Part shown: one piece after another, positions 13,301 through 27,600 of the stretch
Layout of the letters: the number at the start of each line of letters is the position of its first letter
How positions within the stretch are numbered: position 1 is the first letter of the stretch
Assembly (NCBI GenBank): GCA_961205875.1
Contig: OY540818.1
Coordinates: forward strand, 13,800,761 to 13,864,760
From: Sialis fuliginosa
Taxonomy: Eukaryota; Arthropoda; Insecta; Megaloptera; Sialidae
Length of the DNA: 64,000 nucleotides
Direction: 5' to 3'
The notes under the pieces: generated by a model
What the model was told of the DNA's origin: nothing
Databases searched by the model: none
Seen by the model: only the letters and a program-made list of their open reading frames with translations
Translations under genes and position numbers: made by a program

Positions 13301-16300
13301 TTGGATTGACTTATTAGGTCAAGAAGTATTAACAACATCTACCAATGATATTTTTTTGACAGAAATGTATCTTACTGTCATTCTTTTGGAGATACGTGTC
13401 TACGTTCCGAAACCGCAGAAAATTTTATAAATTATAAGACCAAATTATGCTACAAAAAAGTAAATACTATTATAACTTACCAATACAGTAAACATTTACA
13501 AATTCACTATTTTAATGCACATATTTTGTGCATATATTTAAAATATAAATAAAAACACTCAATTACATAAATATGATTTATAAAGCGATAGTTTTGTGAT
13601 TTACCGTTACGATTACCGCATCCAAATGTATGAACGCGCACACACACTAATATGTTTCCGGTTTAAAAATGCGGAAGTGTGTTTACTGTATATGAAATTA
13701 CTAACAATGGTCTTGGCATTATCAGATTTCGTAGATTAAATTTAAAAATTGCTGAAAATACGCACACAAGCTTTTGTTATTAATTAATGAATCTGGGTTA
13801 ATGGGCACATACCGTGTCATTCTAATTTGGCTCTATATTTTTGATGTTTAGATTTGATAAGTGATTATTATGTAAGAGATATACTATACATCTTTACCTG
13901 CACATATAAAACTTTTTTTTGTATAATATCTATTCATAGTTTAATTACATTGATTAAAATAACTGAAAGTTATTTCTACTAACAGTTTATTGTTCTAATA
14001 AAATTTACTCACTTCATTTTCAATTAATAAGTTCACCTGGTAATTTTACAATTTATTTTTGTATTATGATAGAAAATTTTTAATTGTCTCAGTTAATATT
14101 CATATATGTACATACTTAAATTAAATTTATTATTTAAATTTTTGATAATATTCGCATGACCAAATTATTATTAATTTATTTGATTGATTTAAACTTCCTT
14201 CGATTATTTATATTATTTTTATATTTTATACGGGAAAATATTAACCGTACATTTTCAGGGCCTGCCTTTAGTTTAAACTAAATCTAATTTTAGGCTTCCA
14301 ATAGCAAAAATTCCATCAAAATTGAAACAAACAGAAAATTCTCAAAATGCTCAAAAATAACTTAAATTTTACAGACGAGATGATCTATTAATATTAAAAC
14401 TAGGAATGACGATAAAGTACACATTTTTTTATACATATAAAATAATAACAAACATAGATATACCTAGTAGAGCAGCATTATAAAATTCATTGATAAAATG
14501 TTCATTCGATAATCATATTTATATTTATTTTCGTCTTACATATTCAAATAACAGATACAAAAATAAACATTAAGTACAAACATATGCAATGCGGGACCAG
14601 GTGTATGTATCCAATGTATATTGTATAGGTATACCCACGCTACACTGACTTTGTGTAATAATTAACCCTATTCCCTGTACAATATCAGATAATATTATAA
14701 TAATACCACGTGCCAGTGTCGCATAATGTGTGATATGTTGATGAAAGCATACGCAAGCTTAATGTGTTTTAGTTTTCAAGCAATTAAAATTTGAACTTTT
14801 CTATGTAGCGAAATAATATTTTCAGTTTTTATACGCATATAGAAAATATTATTTAAGATCAACTATACATACATAAATAAACAGACGTACTGTTTTTGAA
14901 GCCTTCGTACTGATTAAAATCTAATTGAAATTTTAATAAACCATGTACTAATTAAAAAACACATACACCACAAAATTTAAGTATTATACAAAATGTTCAA
15001 TTGGATTAAGTTATACCCTACTAGTGTTACTCAAACTAAATCAAATTCTAATACGTAGACAATGTAAAAACTTACTGAAAATCACTTTAACTACGTACTT
15101 ACTGACTCAATATGTAAATGATTCAGAATTAGTATCTTGTGGTCAAAAATGATGTTATATTGTTCCTATCAAAATGTATTTTGTAGTAATTTCATTTCCT
15201 TTAGCACTCATTAAATAAAAGTTATATTATATTCATTGTTTGTAACTGTATTTTGTATATCTTAAAATATCAAATCATTTCCGGATATTTTTAACACGTA
15301 ATTTCAATAATCAAAGGATATCAATAATATATTAATTAATTAATATCAATAATTACAACTAACAGGAACTCTCAAAAGGAATTTTATAAAATATTATTGC
15401 CATCTGTCGTCAAAGTAAACAATTAATTAATTAATTCAATACAATGTATATTATCCGTAGGGAAACGTTCAAGTGGGTGTATATTACGTAAGTATAATTT
15501 CGTTGATAATATTAGTTTTAAAATTTTCATTATTTTGTAGTTTTTATTTTACGTACGATTTTTGGTTTCCCTCAACTCCCTTTGTCAGAAAAGGTAAGAA
15601 AAAATACCCCCACCCCTAAACCTGCTTACGTAGTACTTGAAAGTCCCCATACCTCATTAATAATTCTACTGAAATAGTAAATGCAAGAAATAATAGTAAC
15701 TGTATATATGAATTTCATACAAAACGGTTATTAAAACTAATTAAAAGGTCAAAGTAATCTCAATATATAAGTCATATTTTATATCAAATTACCACAAGAG
15801 CCTTCACGGTTATAAGAAAGCAATGTAAATTTCTTTGTTATTATTCCTAAATGCATGCACAATAATATAGGGGTCACGTGTTAAAGTAAGCACTAAAGTG
15901 ATCAACAGCAGAAGCCTGGCAGGAAATCAACAACACGCGTGCGCAGCCGCATCGACAGCTTCCGGTGGTTGCAAAAAAAAACTAAACGATATGAATTTTT
16001 AATGCGAAGTGAAAATATATGTTACACATTATCTACGCTTCAAGAACAAAACCAAATGCTGATAAAAAAGAACTTCTTTTGTTGATTGCGAACGAAACAA
16101 GAAAAATGTTTTTCAGTTACTTATCGATAATCTTTAACTTTTTTACCTTCTTTTGGTTAGAAACTCGTAAAAAGATATGGTGTGAGTCAAGTTATGTAGT
16201 TTTTTTTTTTAATTTAATAAAGTAAATGGAATTTTTTTTTAAATCTGATAATATTAAAACAAACAAAAAAGCCGTGACTTAAATCATGTTTAATAATTTA

Positions 16301-16721
16301 TTGTAAGTAAAAATTAAAATATCTTCTGCCCAAGATGTTATATTCGTTTAACATGAGATTTCGCAATTATTTATAATAAAAACGCTTGTATATTATAAAA
16401 TTACAGACATTAAAATTTAGAAATTCGAATTTAAAAGGAAAATTTTAATAACTATTTAATTCATTATATTTAAGAAGTAAACGAATTATTAGACAAATAT
16501 TCGTGAATAAAATATTTAAATTTTGAGACTACATAATGTTTATAATTAACGACGAACTCACGATATACACTAAATGACTTCAAATTATCCATTTTAATTT
16601 TTTTTATATTTTTATATTAAAATTAATATCTACAAAATTTATTCTTAAATCTTGCTACTTCGCAATTTAGCGTCTTATTTGATACTGAATACTAAAAAAT
16701 CAAAAGTTTTTTTATAGTATA

Positions 16722-17068
16722 ACTACCTGTTACCCGTGACTTCGTTCGCGTAAAATTTAGATTAGGTAGGAGCTGTCAGATAAGGAGAAAATCCACTTAA
16801 CATAAAAACCCATGAAGAAAAAGAAGGTTAGATATTACATATTTCTGTTATGATAATCGATAAAACAGGTCGCGCGTACAAATGTCACACACCCATTTTT
16901 TATTTAATAAATTTTTCGAGATACAAGTAGCCTATGTCCTTCCTCAGTGTACAAGCTATCTCCCTGACAAATTTCAACAAGATCGGTTCAGCGGTTAAGT
17001 CGTGAAAAGGTAACAAACAAACAGACAGACAGACAGACATACAAATACACTTTTGCATTTATGAGTAT
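16722..17068 (+). mobile_element. LINE/SINE 3' tail
   Basis: The stretch 'cccgtgacttcgttcgcgta' at the left, 'tagcctatgtccttcctcag', 'aagatcggttcagcggttaa' and a (CAGA)n run ending 'actttt...gcatttatgagt' is the order seen in the 3' untranslated region of CR1/jockey-like elements and derived SINEs in moths and other arthropods. No reverse transcriptase frame is attached. Confidence 0.6.
17021..17039 (+). repeat. (ACAG)n microsatellite
   Basis: About five ACAG units lie inside the LINE-like tail. This is the usual position for such a run, not an independent feature. Confidence 0.8.
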
Positions 17069-20000
17069 GAATTATAAATATTTTTTGATTATAAAAAAAC
17101 GTATGGTTTAAGAAACAACTTTTAACAAGCGGCTGATAAAAATCTTTCTGGTATTATTTATTAGTGATAAAAAATACATTTTTACCATCTTGTCATATAA
17201 AGTTTTAACAATATCGATCGTATTTACGGTTTTGCATAAACTAACTGTCCTATCATAAAACTAAAAAAAAAAAAAAAACATTCTAAAACTAACAACATAA
17301 AACTAACATTCAACTAATTTCCATAACCGCATCAACAAAGAGCAACGAAGCATCACGAAGAAGACATTTGTACCGTGATAATCAACCCCTAAGGAGTTCC
17401 ACCCCAAGCACGCGTCTCTTCACGCCGCAGTCACGCGAGACTCACGTCCACGCACGGTGGCGTATCATTGTTATTGCAATTTACATATTACCGGACAAAC
17501 GAGCATCGCAGTTTCCTCAAAATGTGTCTTAGTTAGTTAGTTAGTAAAAGTATATTAACACGTTCGCTGCGGACTTGTAGTTTAATGTGTATATGTTTTA
17601 CGAAAATACGGCAAATGTATAATAATCTATTTGTCATTTTACAAGACTAAACATTTGAACGCCTATCCAATAGTTATTTCTCAAAATAGGCGAATATAAT
17701 TTCCCCATCATATAGAATAGGTACCGAAAAAGGTTTTTGTAAACCATCGGATGAATTACTTAATTTTCCATTGCTTATTGTATTCGATTAAAATACAGAA
17801 CATTAAATATAATATTATAATGTACATATATTTAATGTTCTGTGGATTAAACCCATTTAATTTTTTTATATTTTAACCAATAGTTAATAAAAAAAGACTG
17901 CCATTGTGTCGATTAATTATTTTAGTAGAAAATTCATGCTCGATTCCTGCTATATCGTTACTTTTCTTTTACAATAAAATAAAAAATATAACATTTATTC
18001 CGTGTTCTTCAAATTTAAATTAAATGGTATAATAATATAACATTAATAATAAATAACAACAATTTCGAAAAAGAGCTAAACTACAGACATTTATCAAGTT
18101 TAGTTACCTATAATTTTTCGTAGTTTTATTAAAGGCATAAAATCTCGTAGTTGAATCTTACTAACAATTTAACTAATCTCTGGTAGCAACCGTGTTAAGT
18201 TAACGGAAGAGATCGATTTATTGGACGAAATACAGAGTTTATGATGGTTTGCTGTTATATAAATCTATGCTAGGATGGTTTTCATTAATTTAATTAGATG
18301 ATTTAATTATTCTGTTACGAAATTGTTTGTAAATAATAAATGGAATATATTTCATGGTTGAATATATTGTTAGTACTTACTGACAGAATAGATAAAATAA
18401 ACACTACTGGGGATTAAATTCTGATCTATTAGAAGTTAAGTTGCCATTGACAACTAATTCGATTTCTAGGGATTTGTGATTATTTAATGGTTTATTAAGG
18501 TTATACAATTTCTATTATATCCTAAGGAATATAATATTCCTTGTATTTTTTTTTTATTTTTTGTCAATTTATATAATACTTTAAAAAAAAGCTCTTGTCA
18601 CATTTCTAAACAAGAAAATTGTGGGAATAAGATAAACACAATGAAATACCCAAGTCAAGACGTACAATAAAATCAGAAATTAATATATATTTTTTAACTT
18701 TTGTTAAAAAATGAAATAGCATTAAAAATGTAATGGGATCAAATCTAACCTAATGAACCAATATCATATTTCTCTGAAATATACATGAATACACAATTTC
18801 CCTAAATGAACACATTCATTGCATCTATCAAACAAAGGTGTGATTCAAATGTAAACATATATGTAATTAAATACGCAATTTTCTATTACAAATAGCAAAC
18901 ATAGAAATTTGCATATATAAAATCAATTAAAACGTATTATAGAGAAGGCACTCGTGTAATTAAAAGCCTCATCGTTTACACGAACCGTACGTAGGCTGAG
19001 TGCATGTGTAAAGACAATGTAATTCAAACAAATGAACATTATTCCGAATTAATATCGTATTATTACAATTTATTTTATTATCATCTAAACACGAAATAAT
19101 TCGGTAGAAATTTTATTAATTATAAATCAACTGAACGTTAAAATATTTAATTTTGTCAGTTTTCAAATTTTTATTGTATTAATAAATAAATTATTAATTA
19201 ATAATTAATTTGTCTACCTATACTTTTATGATTAAATTATTATCTACGTTAAAGAGATTTTTTCTTCCTTCAAAGTTTACAATTAAATAGTAATTTAGAC
19301 TACATTTGTTAAATAGTTTTTAACCCTCTACATATAACCATTTCTTTCATAAAGCTATTATCTTTTTTACTTAATGGCCATGACATAGTAACTATATCAG
19401 AGTAAATGTACATAGGGCAATGTCATTGAACATAAGGTACCATACGACCAGAATGTAGAAATTTCCAACAAATCACAACAAACTAACAGGAAACAGCTGG
19501 CCACACCGGAAAATAACGTTATCTGTCGAATATGATATAAAATTACGATAGGTTTTTTTTATTAAGCAAATAATATAGTAGCCAGTTACCTCAATTTTAT
19601 CTGTTATTTATATATTTAAAACGTTAAAAGTATTATTTATTTAGAGTTTATCAATGAATTTAAAAAAAATGTATGCATAAGGTGTATTTCTAAATATTAT
19701 GTTAGATGCATTATCACGGAAATTAAGAAAGTTTACTTTTTAAATAACCATTTAAATATATAATGTATTTCCTTTATAAAAAAATAAGACGTCCCCACTT
19801 AAATTATTGAAATTTTTTTGAAACATGTAAGGACAAAAGTTATTCCTTACATCGTGAGAAATTTTTTTTTTTTTTTCGAAAAACCTTTTCAATGGTCCAG
19901 CAGTTATAAGAAAATAAACAATTAACGTACTAGAATTTTTCTTTTGGTTCAATCTACACCTAATTCTCAATGTTCATGATTTTTTTTAGATTTTCTGAGC

Positions 20001-21576
20001 GATCTTTTTGGTGATAAGGGTGGGGGCAGCAATTTTTAAGCGTATTTACATCAAATATGTTTGTTACCACTGCTCTAGAATCCCGAACAAATTCATAACG
20101 ATTTGACACCTCGCAGATAGTGTTAACTCCCAAGCAAATTAGCTTTACTCTCGAGCAAATTCTTTATAATACCGAACATAAGCTGTTTATAAAAAAAGGT
20201 TAATAAAATATTCCCTTGCAAAGAAATATTTCTCTTTGCAAAACTGTGCGGGCACTTCGAAATATTAAAACATTTTATCAATATTAGCAAGGACAATATT
20301 TTTTACTAATTATAAATTAAATTATTAAAACATTCGGTAGATGCTAATTGTATTTACATTTTTATTGATTCGCATTAAAATCATGTCGGTAGTACACGTT
20401 CATATTCGCAAATCTAATTTATATTCGAACACGTGCCATTGGAAGGGTGGGTAGTAAAAGCAATAGAGCGTCAAGATCTGGATTACCCTTCACAAAATCT
20501 CCTTTACTCCTCCCATAATTTACAAAATAACAACAGCAAAACATACGATTTAATTGGGATATTTATAAAAACGGAAATATGTAATTGTTTTTTGTTATTT
20601 TTTCCATTATGAATAAATGGGGCAATTTAAACAAAGCATTTCCAGAAATTGATTGAATTAACAATGGCATAAATATAGAAACATTGATTTTATGAAAGCC
20701 AGCAAATGTAATACTGACCTAAATAAAATAAAGGATTTGTTATAATTTATACGTATTTGTATACAAGTGACACATTTCTGTACTCAATTATTAATTTTAT
20801 TGTATTTGCTAAATCTTTTGTTGGTGATTAATTAAATTATAATGTTCATATTTTTATTTACATATTTTAAAATTCTGAATGTTATTTTATGTTTCAAAAA
20901 ATGTTAAAAAAATTAATTTAATCAAAAAATCCATTTTATTTTAATTTGTAATTAAACCTATAGCTATGGCATCCTGCGGATATTAAAAAAAACAGCACAT
21001 GATACTGAATGTTTATTAAACTTGTTGATTTACTCAAAAGTTAAATTTTGGTTATAGTTTAATGTTTTTTTTTTATTTTGCGATTGTTATATTACCTACA
21101 TGTTTTTGTTAATTTTGATTTAAATTATATTTACATATTTCATATAGAAATATATTTACATAGGTACTAAAAAAACGAAAATCTAGAAAAATATTAAATG
21201 GTCAAATAGGGACAATATTATATTTTAATGTTTATAAAAATCTAACACGTCAACACGTGTTTTCTAAGGGTTCCGTGATTCGACAAAATTTGAAGAATAT
21301 ATATGAAAGAATATCTTCCCTTTTTTCACTGAAATTTGACGTTAATGTGATATCATTAAAAGTAACAAAAAACGATTAATTTAGGTATGCTTACGTTATT
21401 TTGACATATTCATTATATTCTCTCATTTTTTTTAAATATACGATCACTTTTATCTTAATTATCCGCAAGATACTTTTAAATAATTTGTATCTCTTATTGT
21501 TCAAAATTTGACAATAAGGTCATAAAAACACCTTTTACTACTGCTACCTATAAATAAACAAACAATCAAAACTAAC
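17069..21576. other. AT-rich non-coding DNA downstream of the last visible RhoGAP exon
   Basis: Probably intron. A CpG-rich patch at about 17390-17465 was translated in the minus frames and contains early stops. hAT-like debris is near 19985-20090. No second half of the PH domain was recognised. Confidence 0.4.
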
Positions 21577-21666
21577 CTGATGGTAATGACTTCGATCCTT
21601 GTAGAAATACAAATGTGGACCGTGTAAAACTGCCCAAACTTGTTTCCACGATCTATCTGTTGCTTT
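21577..21666 (-). CDS. RhoGAP19D: RhoGAP exon 14: PH domain strands, last exon visible
   Basis: Acceptor ttttattttcag|AAAGCA, donor CATCAG|gttagt; phase 0 at both ends. It encodes [20 protein letters not shown], then [12 protein letters not shown]-x-x-W-x-V-L-x-G-x-x-L-x-F-Y-K-D is the core PH pattern. A 64-bp intron separates it from exon 13. The remaining PH strands, the C-terminal helix and the RhoGAP domain are not seen in 1-21576. Read-through past the donor would stop within about a dozen codons. Confidence 0.92.
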
Positions 21667-24600
21667 CTGAAAATAAAACACAAGAATAAACGGTCGAGGG
21701 TCGAAAACAATCACCACAAATCCAACTCACCTTTCTATCTTGTAAGATAACTTTGCAATGCAAGTGCCCTTCTTTAACGACGGGCCTGTAGTTCTCCTTC
21801 CCTGCAGCGTTGACAGGACTCTCTTGCCTATGGTGATCCGGACCTGCACTGCCACCGCTAGAACTACTATTACTGTAAAAAAAAAAATATTTGATTTAGT
21901 TTTTAAATTTAGAATTCGTTATCAATATAAGTATAAAAAATGTAAATTAGCATTTAACACAGTTGTTATTTTTATTACGTATGATTAATTTAGTCATTTT
22001 AATTTGTTAAGTATGTAATTAATTCATTAATAATTTAATATTCTTAATGCAATTACAGATTTTCGCAATAATATATTTACAAAACAGTAATATTATTTTC
22101 GGTTTCTATAAATTAAAACTTTAAAAATAACTTATTAAGAAAATACAACGAATACATTAGAAAATCAGGTATATGTTAAATTAAGTAACTTACACAGGCG
22201 CAAAAATAAATTAAGGCTCTATTGAAAATATTTTTTTCTTCCCTTCCCCAAAAAAATAAAACTTATTTAACATTCATATTTACTTCAGGCCTTAGGCAAT
22301 TGCCTAACCCAATTATATAACGCGCCAATTTCTCACACGAGGCCCCTCAAATAGCGTTTTATGCGCCTGTTCATATAAACGGCTCTGCTCCCAAATAAAA
22401 TTAATATCTCAAAACAAGATGTCGATTTGTATTATGATTCCCCTGTCCAGGGCCGTAATTACCACCGCGGCAGCCGGGGCAGTGTATATAAGATATACAC
22501 CGAAAAAAAAGGTATTCAATTTTTATATTTTGCATATAGAGAGGGCCCCTTGATCACTTGCTGCCCCGGGGCCCCAGAGTCTCTAGTTACGGCCCTGTTC
22601 CTGTTAAACATATTGTTTTATGGATTTACTCTAACTTTATACAAAATATTTATTTAAATCATTTAATCAAACCTTGTGTTTTTTGTTATATTCTTCATTA
22701 ATAAACGATAAAACGTGCATTAAAAACTACAAATATAATTCAAAATACATACATATAAAAATATATAACCCCCCACGCACCTACTCCCCGGATCCTTATT
22801 TCATTCAACGCAATTAAGAATTAGTCAATGAATGGTAATTGTTATATTTATAAATAAATTAATCAAGTTTGGTATGTGGAAATCACTTAATATTCTGATG
22901 AGTACTCGGACAAGTGAATAATAGGTTTTCAATACTTTTATATAAACAATAGATTACAATTTATTCTACTCCTTTTTCGTAAAGCGAGCATCAAACATTG
23001 CCAATCAGATGTCACCAAGTGAATTACAATTAATACATTAGCCAGTGAAGGATTTAAAAAATTATGCTAACATTAATACTTAATGAAAAAAAAGTCCTTA
23101 AATTGTCTTTTGTAAAAAATCAATTTTCAATTATATAACTCATATTCATAGCGTCTAATTAGATTTTTTTTTAAACTAGTCAGGTACATCTATCTGATAT
23201 TACGAACGATCGGAACAATACGATCTTTAAAATGACGATGAAGTACTAATATCTCTTATCTAACAAAATCCTAAATTACACAAAACTAAATTCATAAATA
23301 AAAAATGATAGCCGTCCGTAGCAAGTCTGGCGCCCTGGGCGAGATTTATTTTTCCACCCTCTTTCCCCCTAAAAAATCACCGAAAATGTTAATTAAAATT
23401 GATAAATTTACAATTTTGATGGATTTCGCGGTAGGGTTGCAGTTGAAACGCAAAACGTGAAAAATCGTACAAATGTGTGCCTTTCCTAATACATTTTGTA
23501 GCTCTGGGAATTGGCCTAATAGTGCTTGTACTTTTTTCGTAAAAATTAATCATTTTTACAAAAATTTGAAGAAAATATTTAAGAAAAATAGATAGTTTGA
23601 AAAAATAAACAACAACCATTAATACAACCTCTTATTAAAGGTTTTCTGGGTTGCTGAATAAGGATTTGTTAGTTAGCAGCTATCAAATAATCGATTTTTC
23701 TTAAAAAATTTTAAAATTAACATTGTTTATATTTAGTAATATTTTTTTGCTAAATCGGATTTAACAGATCGACAAAAAATTTAAAGACTAAAAAAAAGTT
23801 TACTCAAAAATTACAGCCTGTACACTAATTTGAACCAAAAAAGTCACTTATGTCCCATTGTGCGCCACCCCACCTGGCCTGATGACCGTACCCTGGTTGA
23901 ACCTTAAATATTTAGATGTAAAAATCTAATTCACCTTATATTCCTGACCTTTCACCCTCAAATTATCCTTCATTTCGCTTCTTACAAAGTTAAAGAGATA
24001 AACGAAAAAAGAAAGCGGGAAAATGTTAAATAAAAAAAATGTTCAAAGAAAAATTATTCTTTAATTAAAATCTTATTATTGAGCATAAAAAAATATATTA
24101 ATTAAAATCCGAACCTGTGTTGATATTAAATACAGAGACGGCTCGAAATCATTCATAATTCAAGACACAAATGAATTTGTGCGCACTATTATGGTAGGTT
24201 GAGACACACACACAAACACACGCATGCTTCTTAATTAATTCAGTTTGTTTTCAATAAGAATGCAAGGTTAACTCGGCGGTGAAAACGCTCGCCTCGGAAG
24301 TCCCGAAGGTACCTTCTGAATAATTGATTCATCACACGTAAATCGATGTAGCAAATCGTTTTAAACTGATACAATCTTCACAGCGATATTACACGTACTT
24401 ACAACAAGAAATATTTACTTAACATACTTTACTTATCACCCTTTTTGTTTATATTTATTTATAGCACTGATTTTCTACAGTATAATGCACTTTTTTTCAA
24501 AATTTGCCGAGGTACGCATATTTTTTTAACTAAATATATAGAAAATAGAAATTTTTTTTTTCCAAATGTTGATGATTCCAATGGTGCACAAAAAAGGTTT

Positions 24601-27600
24601 TATAGAGATTGATACATAAAAAAATAAATAATTCGGTCAAGTACACGAGTGTATGCCATAAGGGTTCCGAAGTACATACTACGTGGACTGTTTGGAGCCA
24701 CAGGTGCATTTTTGAGTTAGAAAATAATATAAAAATAGAGTCATACTAATTGAGATCTACATTTTGACACCTCACATGCCTAGATATGAAAATAAAAATT
24801 TTAAATTCTATGACGCCCCTCTCTATTATTCCAAAATTTAAAATGATATTGTTGACTTTAGTCAACTAAATTAACTAAATTTTTTGAGCCAATAATTACC
24901 GAGTTAGAGGGGGGGAACAAAATAAAATAACTGCTTTTAGCCCCCTGCGGGCGTCATTTTTAATTCAGAAAAAAATAAGAAAAAAGGTCAAATTCCACTG
25001 GTTTGGTTATATATTTTGACATGCCACATGTCGGTATAAAAAAATATATTTAGCGTCTCCCCTGAAAAATCATTTTACATATTCAGGAAAAATTTCAAGT
25101 TTCTAGCTTATGTAGTTTACGAGGTATTTTGCTTTGACTGAAAAGGACGGACGGACGACAAAGTGAGATAAATAAAGTTTCTTCGGAACCCTAATAAAAA
25201 TGATATATAATTACATACAAAAAATTAACCCCGCACCTGTCTATCTGTTTGATTATTCCGACTTGACACGAAAACTACTGAATCGAATTTGATGAGACTT
25301 TCACTTTTCGATAGAATAAGACCATACAATTAATTTAATTTACCAACAAAAATTTGCAATTAATATTTTTTCTAAAATTGTACAAGAATGAAAAGGTCAA
25401 CTGAAGGTAGATGTTATATTGATGTAATTAAACCAAAAAATTATAATGTACATATAATTAGATCTCGTCTCACATAAATCCCTAATTTTAAAGTGGGTCA
25501 CTAAAATATGTTTAGCACATCCGCAAATTTGATTAAAAAATTTGACTTTTTTAATAACAATAATACTTTTCCTTTCTTTCGTGTCTCTAATAACAACCAA
25601 ACTCAATTTCTGTCATCATAATATAATTAATGTTCACAACACTAAAAAAGTACCTAACAATATAATTTTATACGAGGACAAAATAATAAAATAATTACAT
25701 AAAAAAACTTCGTAATAGGAATCATAAAAGTGACATAATGTAATACAAATGCTTATTAAGGATAACACGAATTACTTAATTTTGACGTTTTCTCTAATAT
25801 TTATAAATTTTCAACACACGAACTTACATCAACTCGTGTAAAGTGGCTAAAATACGTCAACATAAATAATTCTATTTCCTAATGTTCTATATTATATTTA
25901 AAATATATTTTAAAGTTAATTTATCACGACAGCTAATTCAGTAGACCGGATGATCTTGCAAACATATTGTTCAGAAATAATTTTACACAATAAAGGTGAA
26001 AGTTGTAATTAAAGATACCTAAATACCTGGTATCAAACATTTATGGTTGTAATGGTTTTTATAAATAATCTATAGACAAGGACGAAACGAGGTTTATACT
26101 GGGAATATAATTTTTATTAAAGTTTAATAATTTCTAACTAATTTTCTAATATCGAAAGCATTCTACTTAATTAAAATAATATAATGTTCTTTCTTTTTCT
26201 CAGAAATTGGAATATTATTTACATCGGAGATGTATTGATAGATCTACATTTTGAGACAAAATCATATTTTTCCACTGGTTTTTGATCTGTGGAAACCTGC
26301 AAAGATCTCTAAAGATCATTGTAGATCGTGATAGAACTTAATACTTCAAATACTTTTTGACCGTAGTACTTGAATTTAACAAGTAAAGTATTTGACGTTT
26401 TGCTTTAGTACGTTTTTCGCCATAGCACGTTTTTCTCATGGTGATAAAGTATGGCGTCTTCAGAAAAAGATATTGACTATATTTGAGTTTTATTTGAATA
26501 CTAATGCAAGTATTTGATTATCTACATATTGTTTTTTTTTTCGTCTGTTTAATAACGTTGTACGTATATTTCTATTTATATAATTGTGAAACCATTTTGA
26601 TCAGTGGCGAGGCGTGAAATTTTTAAAAGGGAAGTATATTTTATCAATCCTCCCCCTCCTATTAACAAAAAAAAACTATTTATGAAACAGCTTTAGTTCA
26701 AGCTTTTACTTTTTTAAATAAATTGTTATATATTTATATAGTAACTAAATGATTCTAAGTCTTATTTTCTTGTATTTTAGTCGATATTTGTATGACGAAT
26801 TGAAGTTCACTGCAGGAAATTTCACTAAAAAATTTAGAATTTTTGATTTCGTTAAAAGTATGTTTATTGTATAGAAAATGACGTAAAAAGTTGTTTGTTT
26901 CAAACCGCAGGTCTGTATCTCAAACCGTTCTCGAGGTATAGCCTCTCAAAGTTTTAGTTTTTTCAAATTTTTGGAGAAAAAAGGCCATAACTTTTGAACG
27001 GGTGGTCGGAATTGATTTTAGTTGACGGATTTGGAATCAGCGTGTCAAAATCTATATAATGACATGTATAATACTTCAAAATCTGACAAAAAAATTTTGG
27101 TCAAAAATCGACATTTTTTTAAGGTATACCCCTTTGAATTTATTCGATTTTTCGTGAAATTTTTTTTTTCGAGTTTTAAGGTATTATACATGTCATTATA
27201 TAAATTTTGACACGCTGATTTCAAATCCGTCAACTAAAATCAATTCCGACCACGCGTTCAAAAGTTATGGCCTTTTTTCTCCAAAAATTTGAAAAAACTA
27301 AAACTTTGAGAGGCTATATCTCGAAAACGGTTTGAGATACAGACCTGCGGTTTGAACCAAACAACTTTTCACGTCATTTTCTATACAATAAACATACTTT
27401 TAATGAAATCAAAAATTATAAATTTTTTAGTGAAATTTCCTGCAGTGAACTTCAACTCGTCATACAAATATCGACTAAAATACAAGAAAATAAGACGTAG
27501 AGGTATTATAGTTTAATAATTGAACGTGTAAATTAATATTAAATGCTATTTTTGACTTTTGATTAAAATGTTTGGGTTGCGCATAAAGATGAATATTCTA

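Larger units (their letters stand above)
8607..16721. other. AT-rich non-coding DNA with repeat fragments
   Basis: No gene was recognised in these 8 kb. It contains a repeat copy at 9415-9590, a LINE-tail-like piece at about 12965-13035 ('gaaaactactgaaccgattt'), a partial copy of the 36838 palindrome family near 13170-13300, and a short (CA)n run near 12450. A minus-strand open stretch at 10221-10421 is discussed under rejected items. Confidence 0.35.

Noticed and set aside
17390..17465. CpG-rich patch considered as the missing PH exon
   Set aside because: All minus-strand frames contain early stops and no PH-like pattern appears.
24250..24305. Short open plus-strand patch ([14 protein letters not shown]) with a donor-like gtacc
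   Set aside because: Too short and with no good acceptor. It lies antisense inside the RhoGAP intron.
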